Shown here piece by piece: positions 1 to 8,569 of a DNA stretch of 64,000 bases. Source of the DNA: Chitinivorax sp. B (lineage in GTDB: Bacteria; Pseudomonadota; Gammaproteobacteria; Burkholderiales; SCOH01); assembly GCF_005503445.1 (NCBI RefSeq), contig NZ_SCOH01000001.1, positions 235,554 through 299,553 on the forward strand. The letters are read 5' to 3'. The notes beneath the pieces are model-generated. The model made no database searches. It was given only the letters and a program-made list of their open reading frames with translations, and had not been told where the DNA came from. The position numbers were made by a program, and so were the translations under genes. The stretch's first letter is position 1, and each line of letters opens with the position of its first letter.

Positions 1-725
1 GCACCGTGCTGATGCGTTCGGCCGGTTGCGTGATCAATGATTATGCCGATCGCGATTTTGACCCGCATGTGGCGCGTACCCAACAGCGCCCATTGGCGGC
101 CCGACGGGTGACTACCAAAGAAGCGCTGCTGCTGGCGGGTGGATTGGCGATTTGTGCTTTCTTGCTGATTTTGCCATTGAACAGCCTGACCAAATGGATG
201 TCGGTGCCCGCGGTGTTGCTGGCGGCCAGTTATCCTTTCACTAAGCGGTTCTTGGCTATACCACAGGCCTATCTGGGGGTGGCGTTCAGTTTTGGTATTC
301 CAATGGCGTTTGCTGCCGCGCAGGAGCGGGTGCCATTGATTGCCTGGATGCTGGTGTTGGCCAATGTATTTTGGACCATTGCCTATGACACAGCCTATGC
401 GATGGTGGATCGTGAAGATGATTTGAAGATCGGTATCAAGACTTCTGCCATTACTTTTGGCCGTTTCGATGTTGCAGCCATCATGCTGTGCCATATCCTG
501 TTTCTGGCCAGCATGACCTACATCGGCTACCTGCTGCAAATGAGCTGGGTGTATTACAGCTGCCTGGGTGTGGCTTTGATGCTGGTTGGTTATCAATACC
601 ATCTCATCAAGGATCGTATCCCGGAGCGCTGTTTCAGGGCTTTTCTCGACAACAATTGGATTGGCGCCGCCATCTTTGTGGGGACGTTTCTTCATTTTCT
701 GCTGATCAACAAGCGATTCTGGTAA
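1..725 (+). CDS. ubiA: 4-hydroxybenzoate polyprenyltransferase UbiA (5' end missing)
   Basis: Membrane prenyltransferase of ubiquinone synthesis that joins the polyprenyl tail to 4-hydroxybenzoate. The gene is open at the left edge of the window, so only about the last 240 residues are seen. Two Asp-rich motifs that bind Mg-prenyl diphosphate are present: NDYADRDFD near the start of the fragment, and [13 protein letters not shown] about 110 residues later. Several hydrophobic helices lie between and after them, and the protein ends in an intact C-terminus. The NDxxDxxxD motif followed by a RTxxRPL-like stretch is typical of UbiA rather than of heme O or chlorophyll synthases. A hairpin terminator follows the stop codon. 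Reading frame and family are clear; the true start lies outside the window. Confidence 0.93.
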   Translation, partial: TVLMRSAGCVINDYADRDFDPHVARTQQRPLAARRVTTKEALLLAGGLAICAFLLILPLNSLTKWMSVPAVLLAASYPFTKRFLAIPQAYLGVAFSFGIPMAFAAAQERVPLIAWMLVLANVFWTIAYDTAYAMVDREDDLKIGIKTSAITFGRFDVAAIMLCHILFLASMTYIGYLLQMSWVYYSCLGVALMLVGYQYHLIKDRIPERCFRAFLDNNWIGAAIFVGTFLHFLLINKRFW

Positions 726-756
726 TCGACCAACACCTGTTGGAACGCAGGCAACG

Positions 757-785
757 ACCGGTACATGCAATGATGTACCGGTTTT
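757..785 (+). terminator. Terminator after ubiA
   Basis: A perfect 10-bp stem (ACCGGTACAT with ATGTACCGGT) and a 6-base loop are followed by TTTT. It lies between the convergent ubiA and LysE-type genes and could act on ubiA. Confidence 0.6.
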
Positions 786-813
786 CACTGACAAGCTTTG
801 CCCTCTTACCGGG

Positions 814-1434
814 TCATGCAACCAGTGCCTTTTGAATCAACGATGCTGCAATTCCCCACATTACCAGACAGTTCAATCCATCTAGAATCCGCCAGCTGAT
901 CGGTTTTTGAAACAGCGGTAACAGCAGCTTGGCACCATAACTCAGGCTGAAGAACCACACAAATGATGCGGTTGCCGCACCGGCACCAAACCACCAGCGG
1001 CCTAGATCCCCATGTTGACTCCCCAGACTTCCCAATAGCACCACGGTATCCAGATACACGTGTGGATTGAGCAGTGAGAACGCTAGAGTAGTTAGCACCA
1101 GACGGGTAATGCCGACCTCCGCGTCACGTGTTGCCAACTCGCCAGGTGTCGCTGGGCGCAAGGCACTGAGTAGAGATCGTGCACCATAGGCGATCAGGAA
1201 AGCGGCACCGGCCCATGTCGCCCATGCCAACAAGGTCGGGCTATTGGCAAACAAGGCGCCCATGCCGGCTACGCCAATCATGATCAATAGCGCGTCGCAT
1301 AGTGAGCAAGTCAACGCCAAGGGCATTCGGTGGCGGCCTTGCAGTCCTTGTGTTAGTACAAAAGCATTCTGTGCGCCCAATACCATGATCAGGCTGGCGC
1401 CCATCAATAAGCCCTGTAACCATGTTGCCAGCAT
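814..1434 (-). CDS. argO: LysE/ArgO-family amino acid exporter
   Basis: About 206 residues forming the usual six-helix LysE fold, the normal length for the family. The N-terminus carries the family stretch LGAQNAFVLTQG, with the Gly-x-Gln-Asn signature. These inner-membrane proteins export basic amino acids (arginine or lysine) to prevent toxic build-up. The gene is divergent from an ArgP/LysG-type LysR regulator starting at 1545, the classic regulator-exporter pairing. I chose ATG 1434 because AGGGA lies about 7 bases upstream; a TTG two codons earlier is possible. Arginine rather than lysine as substrate is inferred from the neighbour and is not proven. Confidence 0.85.
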   Translation of the reverse strand: MLATWLQGLLMGASLIMVLGAQNAFVLTQGLQGRHRMPLALTCSLCDALLIMIGVAGMGALFANSPTLLAWATWAGAAFLIAYGARSLLSALRPATPGELATRDAEVGITRLVLTTLAFSLLNPHVYLDTVVLLGSLGSQHGDLGRWWFGAGAATASFVWFFSLSYGAKLLLPLFQKPISWRILDGLNCLVMWGIAASLIQKALVA

Positions 1435-1544
1435 ATCCAATTCCCTGCATATTCAAGTGATGAGCCATCCTAACAAACCTTGTTGCTATTAGAGAAAGTG
1501 ATATTTCTTCTGTAATATTAAAAAAAATTATTAGGAGGGCAAAT

Positions 1545-2444
1545 GTGAAGATTGATTACAAATTATTGGATGCCTTGTCTGGCGTTGTGCGTTACGAGGG
1601 TTTCGAGGCTGCGGCACGGCAATTGCATCTGACGCAATCTGCCATTTCACAGCGTATCAAATTGTTGGAGGAACGGATCGGGCAGCCATTGCTGGTGAGG
1701 AGTACACCACCGCAACTGACGCAGGCAGGGCGCCGCTTATTGCAACATGGTGAGGCTGTCAGGCTGATGGAGCGGGAATTGTTACAGGCAATTCGTCCCG
1801 GTGATGATAGTGACTACGCGAGGCTCGCCATCGCCACCAATGCTGACAGCCTGGATACCTGGCTGATCGATGCCGTTGCCCCAGTCCTCGAACAGGAACG
1901 ACTGTTACTGGAGTTGACAGTGGACGATCAGGACCATACGCATCAACTATTGAAAAACGGCGATGTCGTGGGGTGTATCAGTACTTCGCCAATCCCCATG
2001 CAAGGCTGCAAAGTCGATTGCCTGGGGCAGATGCGCTACTGGAGTGTGGCTTCCCCAGCGTTTGTTACCCGACACCTGTCGGATGGCATGACCGCCGACA
2101 CAATGCGCCGGGCTCCGGTGATGAACTTCAACCGCAAGGATACACTGCAAGCTGACTTCCTCGCCCGCCACTTTGGTTTAAAGGCCAATGATTACCCGCA
2201 ACATGGCTTTCCGACCAATGTTGGCTTTGTCGGTGGTATTCTGGCTGGGATTGGCTGGGGCATGGTTGTGGACGTACAGGCTGATCCACATTTTGATTCG
2301 GGGCGGTTGATCAATCTTGCCCCGGATAAACCGATGTTGATTACCTTGTATTGGCATCGTTGGCAGTGGGAAACGCCGTTATTGGCACGGCTGAGTCAGC
2401 GGTTGATAACATATGCAAAGGACGTATTGGTACCGCTGCGATAA
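1545..2444 (+). CDS. argP: LysR-type regulator ArgP/LysG (IciA family)
   Basis: A 299-residue LysR regulator. The N-terminal winged HTH (residues about 5-60) contains AARQLHLTQSAISQRIKLLE, and the rest is an effector-binding periplasmic-binding-protein fold. Size and sequence resemble ArgP/LysG, which sense lysine and arginine and activate a divergent LysE/ArgO exporter, as found here. The start is GTG: AGGAGG lies at 1533-1538, 6 bases before it, while an ATG two bases earlier (1543) runs directly into a TGA. Activation of the exporter across the 110-bp intergenic region is likely but is inferred from family knowledge. Confidence 0.85.
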   Translation: MKIDYKLLDALSGVVRYEGFEAAARQLHLTQSAISQRIKLLEERIGQPLLVRSTPPQLTQAGRRLLQHGEAVRLMERELLQAIRPGDDSDYARLAIATNADSLDTWLIDAVAPVLEQERLLLELTVDDQDHTHQLLKNGDVVGCISTSPIPMQGCKVDCLGQMRYWSVASPAFVTRHLSDGMTADTMRRAPVMNFNRKDTLQADFLARHFGLKANDYPQHGFPTNVGFVGGILAGIGWGMVVDVQADPHFDSGRLINLAPDKPMLITLYWHRWQWETPLLARLSQRLITYAKDVLVPLR

Positions 2445-2601
2445 GCCAACATGATTCGCTTTTGGCCAGATGGGCTCTTCAGTAGTTTTTGCCATGGATT
2501 AACTTAAAAACACCTTAACGAATGTCTATGCATCTGCCAATGCTTGGTGATGGTTATGGTGTGGAAGTTTTCGCTGACCATCAGTTCGAGTGAGGTGGGT
2601 A

Positions 2602-3498
2602 TCAGTACACCAGTCTTTTGACCAAGGCCATTACAAAATCCCGCATTGCCAATACCCGTTGGCTTCCCTTCAGATCCCGATGATAAACCAGCCATAAAGC
2701 ACGCTCCATCTGGATATCCGGCGCATCAAGCCGCTGGAGCGAGGGGGCTGAATCACCCATGTAACGTGGCAGTATCACCACGCCCAGGCCAGTGCAGGCG
2801 GCAGCATACTGAGCTTGCATGCTATTGGCCTGCAAAATGGGTGTTTTGCCGGAAAAGATCCTGTTTAGCCATTGACCTCGTGGATCGTGCATCCAGGATT
2901 CATCCCAGCTGATGAATGGCAAGGTATGCCAGTCACCGTTGGCAGCTTGCTCTAGTAGCATAGGTGCGCAATACAACCCGAAGGTCATACCGCCGAGGTG
3001 GTGGGCGATATAGTCGGGATGGTGGCTGTCACCGTTGGGTGCGGCAATGCGCAGGGCCAGATCGGCTTCACGTTTGGTCAGGTCGGCCAGCGTACGGCTG
3101 GCAATCAGCTCAATTTGCACCTTTGGATGGCGCTGAACAAATTCACCAAGATGAGGAGCGATCAAGGCACTGGCAAGCATCTCGGACGTAGCCAGCCTGA
3201 CCAGGCCAACGGCTTCTTCCTTGGCCGTCAGGCCGCTTTGTCGCTCGACGGCCTGCATTGCCCGTTCTACTTCGGCAACATGGATAAACAGTGAGCTGCC
3301 TTGATCAGTCAACTGATAACCACTTTGCTGCCGTAAAAAAAGACGCATGCCGAGCTTTGCCTCCATCGCATTGATGTGGCGGGAAACTGTTGATGCGCTG
3401 CTGCCTAGTCGTTCTGCTGCAGCGGTCAGCCCATTGCCGCGTGCCACGGCTAGGAAATACTTGAGATCGTTCCAATCCAGTGAATTCGTATTTTTCAT
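2602..3498 (-). CDS. LysR-family transcriptional regulator
   Basis: A 298-residue LysR protein. The HTH (residues about 10-65) contains TAAAERLGSSASTVSRHINA, followed by a normal-length effector domain. It is divergent from an EamA permease starting at 3586, with only 87 bp between, so the permease is the likely target. The spacer holds a small palindrome, GAAAATAATTTTC at 3504-3516, close to the regulator's start, which could serve as an operator. No good ribosome binding site is seen in front of the ATG. The effector is unknown. The HTH with a basic Arg-His-Ile-Asn recognition helix resembles the clade that often controls DMT exporters and oxidoreductases. Confidence 0.85.
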   Translation of the reverse strand: MKNTNSLDWNDLKYFLAVARGNGLTAAAERLGSSASTVSRHINAMEAKLGMRLFLRQQSGYQLTDQGSSLFIHVAEVERAMQAVERQSGLTAKEEAVGLVRLATSEMLASALIAPHLGEFVQRHPKVQIELIASRTLADLTKREADLALRIAAPNGDSHHPDYIAHHLGGMTFGLYCAPMLLEQAANGDWHTLPFISWDESWMHDPRGQWLNRIFSGKTPILQANSMQAQYAAACTGLGVVILPRYMGDSAPSLQRLDAPDIQMERALWLVYHRDLKGSQRVLAMRDFVMALVKRLVY

Positions 3499-3585
3499 AT
3501 ATAGAAAATAATTTTCCTGTGTTTGCTATTAGTTTTCTGTATTTGAAAAATTATACTTGCTGCCATTCGTGATGGGAGCAACAAC

Positions 3586-4533
3586 ATGATGCATCGATCC
3601 ATATTGATCAAACTGGTATTGACGGCCTTCTTCTGGGGGCTGATGTTCCATCTGGCCAAGTACACTGTTACCTGGATGTCACCTGCCAGTATTGGCGGTT
3701 GGCGGTTTCTGATCGCAGGCGCTGCATTGATCCCATTTCTGCATTGGCAGGAGGGCATCAACTGGCAAGGGTTGCGGCGTAACCTGCCTTTCCTGATATT
3801 GATGTCGGTGATTGGTATCTGTGGTTTCAATATCAGCCTGTTCTATGGTCTTCGTCAGACCTCGCCGGTCAACGGTGCCTTGATTGTGGCATTGGCGCCG
3901 GCCATGACTGCGATACTATCCGCCACTCTGAATCGAGAGCGGATCTCGCCACGTCAGATTGTTGGCTTCGCGCTTGCCTTGATCGGGGTGGCCGTTGTGG
4001 TCAGTCATGGCTCGTTGCAGGCATTATTGTCACTGCATTTTTCTCAAGGTGATGCGCTGGTGTTGTTGGCGAGTTTGGGGTGGGCGATCTACACTGTCAT
4101 TCCCAAACGTTTCATTCAAGGTTTGGCGCCCTTGCAAATCACGACGGCTACCATTGTGATGGGGGCAGTGGCAATGAGTCTGTTTGCACAAGTGACAGCG
4201 GATGATTTTTTCAGTTTGCCACCCGCTGGGGTCGTGGTCGCGATTGTGGTGATGGGATTACTTGGCTCAGCCCTGTCCTACATCTGGTGGAATGACAGCA
4301 TCCGTGAATTGGGGGCGGCCAAAGGGGCGATTTTCATGAACCTTGTCCCAGTGTTCGCGACGTTGATCGGGTTGGGTTTGGGGCAGCGCGTTTCGACGGC
4401 ACAGCTGGCTGGTGCGGTGCTGGTGATTGTGGGCGTGTTGATTTCGTCGGTAACACCCAGAGTTACCAATGTCTTGCAAATAGGGCAGAGTCGTCTTGCC
4501 ATAACGAGACGGATCATTACAACTGGCCGCTAG
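3586..4533 (+). CDS. EamA/DMT-superfamily permease
   Basis: A 315-residue inner-membrane protein with about ten hydrophobic segments arranged as two EamA repeats, usual for RhaT/YdcZ-like drug/metabolite transporters. The second repeat shows the typical WWNDSIRELGAAKGAIFMNL stretch, and the first shows TSPVNGALIVALAPAMTAIL. GGGAG lies upstream of the ATG. These proteins commonly export amino acids or small metabolites; the substrate cannot be read from the sequence. It is divergent from a LysR gene that probably controls it. The last 25 residues, after the final helix, are basic (QSRLAITRRIITTGR) and lie in the cytoplasm. Confidence 0.87.
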   Translation: MMHRSILIKLVLTAFFWGLMFHLAKYTVTWMSPASIGGWRFLIAGAALIPFLHWQEGINWQGLRRNLPFLILMSVIGICGFNISLFYGLRQTSPVNGALIVALAPAMTAILSATLNRERISPRQIVGFALALIGVAVVVSHGSLQALLSLHFSQGDALVLLASLGWAIYTVIPKRFIQGLAPLQITTATIVMGAVAMSLFAQVTADDFFSLPPAGVVVAIVVMGLLGSALSYIWWNDSIRELGAAKGAIFMNLVPVFATLIGLGLGQRVSTAQLAGAVLVIVGVLISSVTPRVTNVLQIGQSRLAITRRIITTGR

Positions 4534-4628
4534 GCCGAGGATATGAATGGTTGAGGCCGTTTGGTGACTGACGAAGGATCCATGGCTGAGTACTTGGCAG
4601 GCCAGATAACCTGCCAAGTGCAGATGAC

Positions 4629-5078
4629 TTAACCGGCCTGGTCGGGCTGCATTTTTACGGGTGCATGACCCAACATTTCATCCAACAACTTTCGCAGCTT
4701 GCGCTTACGAACAGGGGAGGCTTCACCCAGTTTATAAGTGATGATAAACCCTAGCCACGCGGGAACAATCGCTTGCAAGGCGATGCCGAAGGTTCCCCAG
4801 GATCGGTCCATCAATGCAATGATGATGGCCAAGATGCCGAAAATGACCGGAATAAATAACAAAGTCCGCAAGTAAGCGAACAGGACGGATTTCCAGCTGA
4901 TGATGATTTTGGTACCGGCAAAGCCTGTCGGGTAATCGGCGACGACCAGATAGGTACCTTTGAATATCAGCGGAATACCGAATAAATGATGAAACAGTGA
5001 AGCTACATAAGTTTCATGATCCAGTTCGTCTACTTTGCCAAATAATTTTGTGCCAACGAGTCCTAATTGATAATCCAT
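4629..5078 (-). CDS. Hypothetical membrane protein
   Basis: 149 residues that I do not recognise. The first 60 residues are soluble and mixed, two hydrophobic helices follow at about residues 72-90 and 100-118, and the tail is basic (SPVRKRKLRKLL). AAGGG lies about 7 bases before the ATG, so translation is plausible. The gene stands alone between the convergent EamA permease and a long gene-poor stretch. The two-helix layout with a charged tail suggests a small inner-membrane protein; no function is assigned. Confidence 0.6.
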   Translation of the reverse strand: MDYQLGLVGTKLFGKVDELDHETYVASLFHHLFGIPLIFKGTYLVVADYPTGFAGTKIIISWKSVLFAYLRTLLFIPVIFGILAIIIALMDRSWGTFGIALQAIVPAWLGFIITYKLGEASPVRKRKLRKLLDEMLGHAPVKMQPDQAG

Positions 5079-5774
5079 CTTCCGCCCTTGCGGTCAGATA
5101 CTGAGTATTGCGATTCAGTATTGCCACACCATGTTGTTATTTTTTATCACAAATTGATATGACACCAAGACATCGGGGTCCGCATCCCGTGCATTTTATA
5201 GTGTGTCATCTTGTATCAATATTGCGCGCCTGACGCAATGCCACTGGCGATTACTGGCTGATCCTGTGAAACAGGAGACTATTGACCTTACCTTAATCAG
5301 AATCTGTTCAATGTCTTAAGCGCGTTCTCGGATTTTTTCCAGAAAGCAGGTTCTCAACACTCAGCCTTTGATACTTTCTACACGACATTCAGTTTCATCA
5401 TCATCCATATTCCGGATATTTCTGACGATGGTATCGTGTTTCAAGTCGGTGTAAGTATCTTTGACTTTCAGATATTTAGATTCATTGAGCCGAATAGCCT
5501 TCATTAGGTAGGCTGCTATCTTTGGCGTTCATGAATTCGGGTTCTGCACAAATGAAAATATCGATGCTGCTTTTTATTTTAACACAGTGCGGATGTGAAA
5601 CTGGCATCGGCATTCTTTTGAGGACATCAGCACTGAGGGCGGTGACCTTGGTTGAGTGGAAAAGGCAGGAATTGCCAAGGTAAAAAGGAATGGTTGGGAT
5701 GCAGGGCTGAGGGGGAATTGCCTGTTGTTTTGCTGGTGACGTAGGCCACCAGCCAACTGTGGTTGGATAGAATA
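5079..5774. other. Gene-poor interval of about 700 bp
   Basis: No recognisable gene. It holds AT-rich sequence that may be the promoter region of the 4629-5078 gene, and one possible 47-residue ORF on the minus strand (5361-5504), listed separately. A 102-residue minus frame over 5482-5790 overlaps the PACE gene end and has a composition unlike protein. Confidence 0.5.
5361..5504 (-). CDS. Possible small hydrophilic protein (47 aa)
   Basis: A short frame running from ATG at 5504 to TGA at 5361. The product starts MKAIRLNESKYLKVKDTYTD and is rich in Lys, Asp and Glu, ending with an acidic MDDDETE stretch. This protein-like composition differs from the low-complexity shadow frames around it. 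There is no clear ribosome binding site, and the frame stays open only 9 codons further upstream. It may be a real small gene or the remnant of a longer one. No family is recognised. Confidence 0.3.
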   Translation of the reverse strand: MKAIRLNESKYLKVKDTYTDLKHDTIVRNIRNMDDDETECRVESIKG

Positions 5775-6215
5775 TCAGGTAGTTTGCCATTGGCGACGGG
5801 CCACTAGGTTGTCGCGCAGGTGGTCATACAACCAGTTGAAGCAGAAGGTGTAGGGCAAGTAAGCTAAAAATAGGCCCACATCAACAAGAAAGGCACCGAT
5901 CAGGCTCATGTTCAGCCACCAGGCCGCCAGTGGGACACCACCCAGTATCAGGCCACCTTCAAACAACAATGTATGCAGTACACGAATACGAACCGTGCGT
6001 GTCCAATTCATCGCTCGTTCCAGGTGTTCGAAACCGGCATTGAATAGCATGTTCCACAGGAGTGCCAGCGTTGTCAGCATGATGCCCAAGCCGCCAACGT
6101 CGACGAGTTTCTTGTCAAGTACCCAAGCAGCCAACGGCACAATGACCAGCAAGCCGCCCACTTCGAACAGTACGCTGTGCAATATGCGTTCCTTCACAGT
6201 TTTTTGGGGCGTCAT
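5775..6215 (-). CDS. PACE-family efflux protein (AceI-like)
   Basis: A 146-residue membrane protein with two tandem bacterial transmembrane pair (BTP) domains, i.e. four helices. Each repeat begins with the family motif: RILHSVLFEVGG in the first and RVLHTLLFEGGL in the second. The downstream WNMLFNAGFEHLE and FNWLYD motifs are also present. PACE proteins export biocides such as chlorhexidine and native polyamines with proton exchange; the conserved Glu in the first helix is visible in LFE. I chose ATG 6215 because AAGG lies about 8 bases upstream and the protein then starts at the normal place, although the frame extends to 6281. It is divergent from a LysR gene, a common arrangement for this family. 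Confidence 0.88.
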   Translation of the reverse strand: MTPQKTVKERILHSVLFEVGGLLVIVPLAAWVLDKKLVDVGGLGIMLTTLALLWNMLFNAGFEHLERAMNWTRTVRIRVLHTLLFEGGLILGGVPLAAWWLNMSLIGAFLVDVGLFLAYLPYTFCFNWLYDHLRDNLVARRQWQTT

Positions 6216-6292
6216 CTGAATACCTTTCGCACTAATGGGAGGGGATGGCTCGTATTGTGATCGGAAAATAGTATGGTTCATAAATAGAAATC

Positions 6293-6307
6293 ATCGGTTT
6301 TTCCGAT
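6293..6307. promoter_or_regulatory. Probable LysR box (ATC-N9-GAT)
   Basis: A perfect 5-bp inverted repeat, ATCGG-TTTTT-CCGAT, in the spacer between the divergent PACE and LysR genes. It contains the T-N11-A core of LysR binding sites and lies about 38 bp before the LysR start. Confidence 0.5.
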
Positions 6308-6344
6308 ATATACTGATGTGCTTTCATAACTGACTGTTCTGACG

Positions 6345-7241
6345 ATGATATCGACCGAGGCATTGCATGCATTTGCTGTCGCAGCTGAATTGGGTTCGTT
6401 TTCGGCTTGTGCTCGTCGTCTAGGACGTAGCCAGTCCACAATCAGCGAAACGATTTCAAACTTTGAGATCGAATTGGGAGTGACACTGTTTGATCGAGGT
6501 GGTCGTAGGCCGATATTGACGGAAGCTGGCCGGCAACTATTACCTTACGCACAGTCCATGTTGAATACACAGGATGCAATGAGGCGTGTGGCTGGTTCGT
6601 TGATTGCGGGTGTGGAATCGAGATTATCGTTGGTGGTATCCGATACGGTGCAATCGGGTACGCTGGAGCAGTTGCTGGTAGCGTTTGAGCAACAGTTTCC
6701 GGATCTGGAGCTGGAGTTTCTGGTGGGCGAGGCTGCGGATGTGATCGAGATGCTGCGAGTGGGACGTGCTCACCTTGGTTTTGCTGCCACTATGCCGAGT
6801 TATCCTCAAGATATTGGCCACAGTCCATTGCCGGAATGTACTGAGCTGACGCTGTTTGCAGCGCGGCATCATGTTTTGGCGCAGCCAAAGCGACAGTTGA
6901 GCATGACAGATCTGCAAACAGAACGGGAATTGCGCTTGAGTACTTATTCAGATGCACCACTGCAAAGCCAGAGTATCCGCTGCTGGTCTGCCCCCAGTTA
7001 TCTGTTGTTACTGGAAATGGCCCGTCATGGATTTGGCTGGGCGACGTTGCCACGTTGGTTGGCAGAGACATTCGGTGGTGGTGATCTGGTGGAGCTGAAT
7101 GTGCCGGGCTGGCCGCTTGAGATGAGTGTAGACGTACTGTGGCTGCGCGGCCGTGACTATGGGCAGGCTGCGTTGTGGGTATTGGCTCGCTTGGCGGGTG
7201 CGGTGTCAGGCATGACCGTGTCCGAAATCAGCGCAACGTGA
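6345..7241 (+). CDS. LysR-family regulator, probable PACE regulator
   Basis: A 298-residue LysR protein. The HTH (residues 4-60) contains ACARRLGRSQSTISETISNF, followed by a substrate-binding domain of usual length. It is divergent from the PACE efflux gene. In other proteobacteria, the LysR gene beside a PACE gene activates it in response to its substrates, and the same is inferred here. A perfect ATC-N9-GAT dyad lies in the spacer. The effector cannot be told from the sequence. Confidence 0.87.
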   Translation: MISTEALHAFAVAAELGSFSACARRLGRSQSTISETISNFEIELGVTLFDRGGRRPILTEAGRQLLPYAQSMLNTQDAMRRVAGSLIAGVESRLSLVVSDTVQSGTLEQLLVAFEQQFPDLELEFLVGEAADVIEMLRVGRAHLGFAATMPSYPQDIGHSPLPECTELTLFAARHHVLAQPKRQLSMTDLQTERELRLSTYSDAPLQSQSIRCWSAPSYLLLLEMARHGFGWATLPRWLAETFGGGDLVELNVPGWPLEMSVDVLWLRGRDYGQAALWVLARLAGAVSGMTVSEISAT

Positions 7242-7314
7242 AATGCAGGCAGCGCACAGCAGGGGAAGCGGTGCGCTGGTGTTCTGGCCATCAGTTTGCG
7301 TGGCTTGTTTCTGA

Positions 7315-8361
7315 TCAGAAGTAGGAAATGCTGAGCGGCTGGCCAGCCTTGTCACGTACGGTGGCAATGGCATTGGTGGCTTTACCCTTGATCTGGTCAG
7401 GCAGGCGGACCAAGCTTAGTGAACTGACTGCCGCATCGCCAGACATGAAGCCACGGACAAACAACTCTGCAACTGTATTGCCAGCGGCCTTGTCGACCAC
7501 TTTGGGCAGCACGGCAAAGGTACCGGTCACGATCGGCCACGTACCGGCACCAGTCTTGTTGATCAGTTTATCGTCGAAATCGCCCTTGCTGGCCCAGTTG
7601 CTGTTCATGACCGCATCAGTAATGGCGGCAGGGGTGACTTTGATGAATTTTCCCTCAGCATTGCCGAGTTTGACATCCGCCAGCGATTGGTCTGCGACAT
7701 GGCCAAAGTCGACATAGCCAATCGCACCTTCGGTGTTTTTCACCGCGCTAGCCAAGGCTTGCCCACCTTTGACCGCTTGTACACCGGCAGGCCACTTCAG
7801 GCTGAAGCCTGTTCCCATCCCTGCTTTCCAGTCCTTGTTGGTGGCAGCCAGGTATTCGCTCAACGCAAAAGTAGTACCTGAACCATCTGCACGTACAACT
7901 AGCTTGATGGATTTGCTGGGCAATCGTTCCCCATTGTTCAGCGCTGCAATGGCCGGGTCATTCCAGTCGGTGATCTTGCCGCTGAAAATTTGTGCCAGAA
8001 CATCGCCATTCAACTTCAGTTGGCCACCCTTGACCCCTGGCAAGTTGATCACTGGGACCACTGCGGTCACGGCAATGGGGAACGCAACCAGACCAGCCTT
8101 GTTCAATTCGGCGGCAGGTGGCAGTACATCGGTGGCGCCAAAGTGACTCTGGTTGGCTTTGACCGCAGCCAAGCCACGTTCAGAGCCCGCAGCATCATAT
8201 TTCAGGGAGTGGCCATTTTTTTGCAGTGCACCGGCCCATTTGACATAGAGCGGTGCTGCTGCAGAAGAGCCAGTGCCTTGAATTTCAACGGCTTGGGCAG
8301 TAGAGAGGCCGCAGAGTACGGCGAGGGATAATTTGAAAACAGCATGTTTTACTGCGGGCAT
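7315..8361 (-). CDS. pstS: PstS-like phosphate-binding periplasmic protein
   Basis: A 348-residue exported protein. Its signal peptide (KLSLAVLCGLSTAQA) is followed by the mature VEIQGTGSSAAAPLYVKW. Phosphate-contact motifs are visible: GSSAAAPLY near the mature N-terminus, SERGLAAVKA with GATD after it, and RADGSGTTFALSEYL in the middle. GGAAG lies before ATG 8361; the longer open frame upstream has no signal peptide and is not used. PstS normally delivers phosphate to the PstCAB importer, but no pst permease genes or phoU lie beside it, so it is an orphan copy here. Related proteins of some species bind phosphate outside the main transporter. Confidence 0.86.
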   Translation of the reverse strand: MPAVKHAVFKLSLAVLCGLSTAQAVEIQGTGSSAAAPLYVKWAGALQKNGHSLKYDAAGSERGLAAVKANQSHFGATDVLPPAAELNKAGLVAFPIAVTAVVPVINLPGVKGGQLKLNGDVLAQIFSGKITDWNDPAIAALNNGERLPSKSIKLVVRADGSGTTFALSEYLAATNKDWKAGMGTGFSLKWPAGVQAVKGGQALASAVKNTEGAIGYVDFGHVADQSLADVKLGNAEGKFIKVTPAAITDAVMNSNWASKGDFDDKLINKTGAGTWPIVTGTFAVLPKVVDKAAGNTVAELFVRGFMSGDAAVSSLSLVRLPDQIKGKATNAIATVRDKAGQPLSISYF

Positions 8362-8569
8362 GAGACTTCCGAATGTTTCTTTGTCATAAAAGTTTAATAT
8401 TATCAAATTCGAATGTTGCGATGCCACAAAATTTTTCGAGTATAAGCACTTGTTTTCACTTGAGCATCCTGCTCGGCAGATTGGCTTGTTTCGTGTGACA
8501 ATGGCAGGTTGACCCGCTGCCAGCCAACAGGCTGGTACTTTAGTTTTTGCAAATCTGGCCCGACTCATC

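Noticed and set aside
1493..1508. AGAAA-N6-TTTCT dyad before argP as an operator
   Set aside because: Short and AT-rich; such dyads are frequent by chance in this spacer.
5482..5790. 102-codon minus frame beside the PACE gene
   Set aside because: Pro- and His-rich without domain likeness, and it overlaps the PACE gene end.
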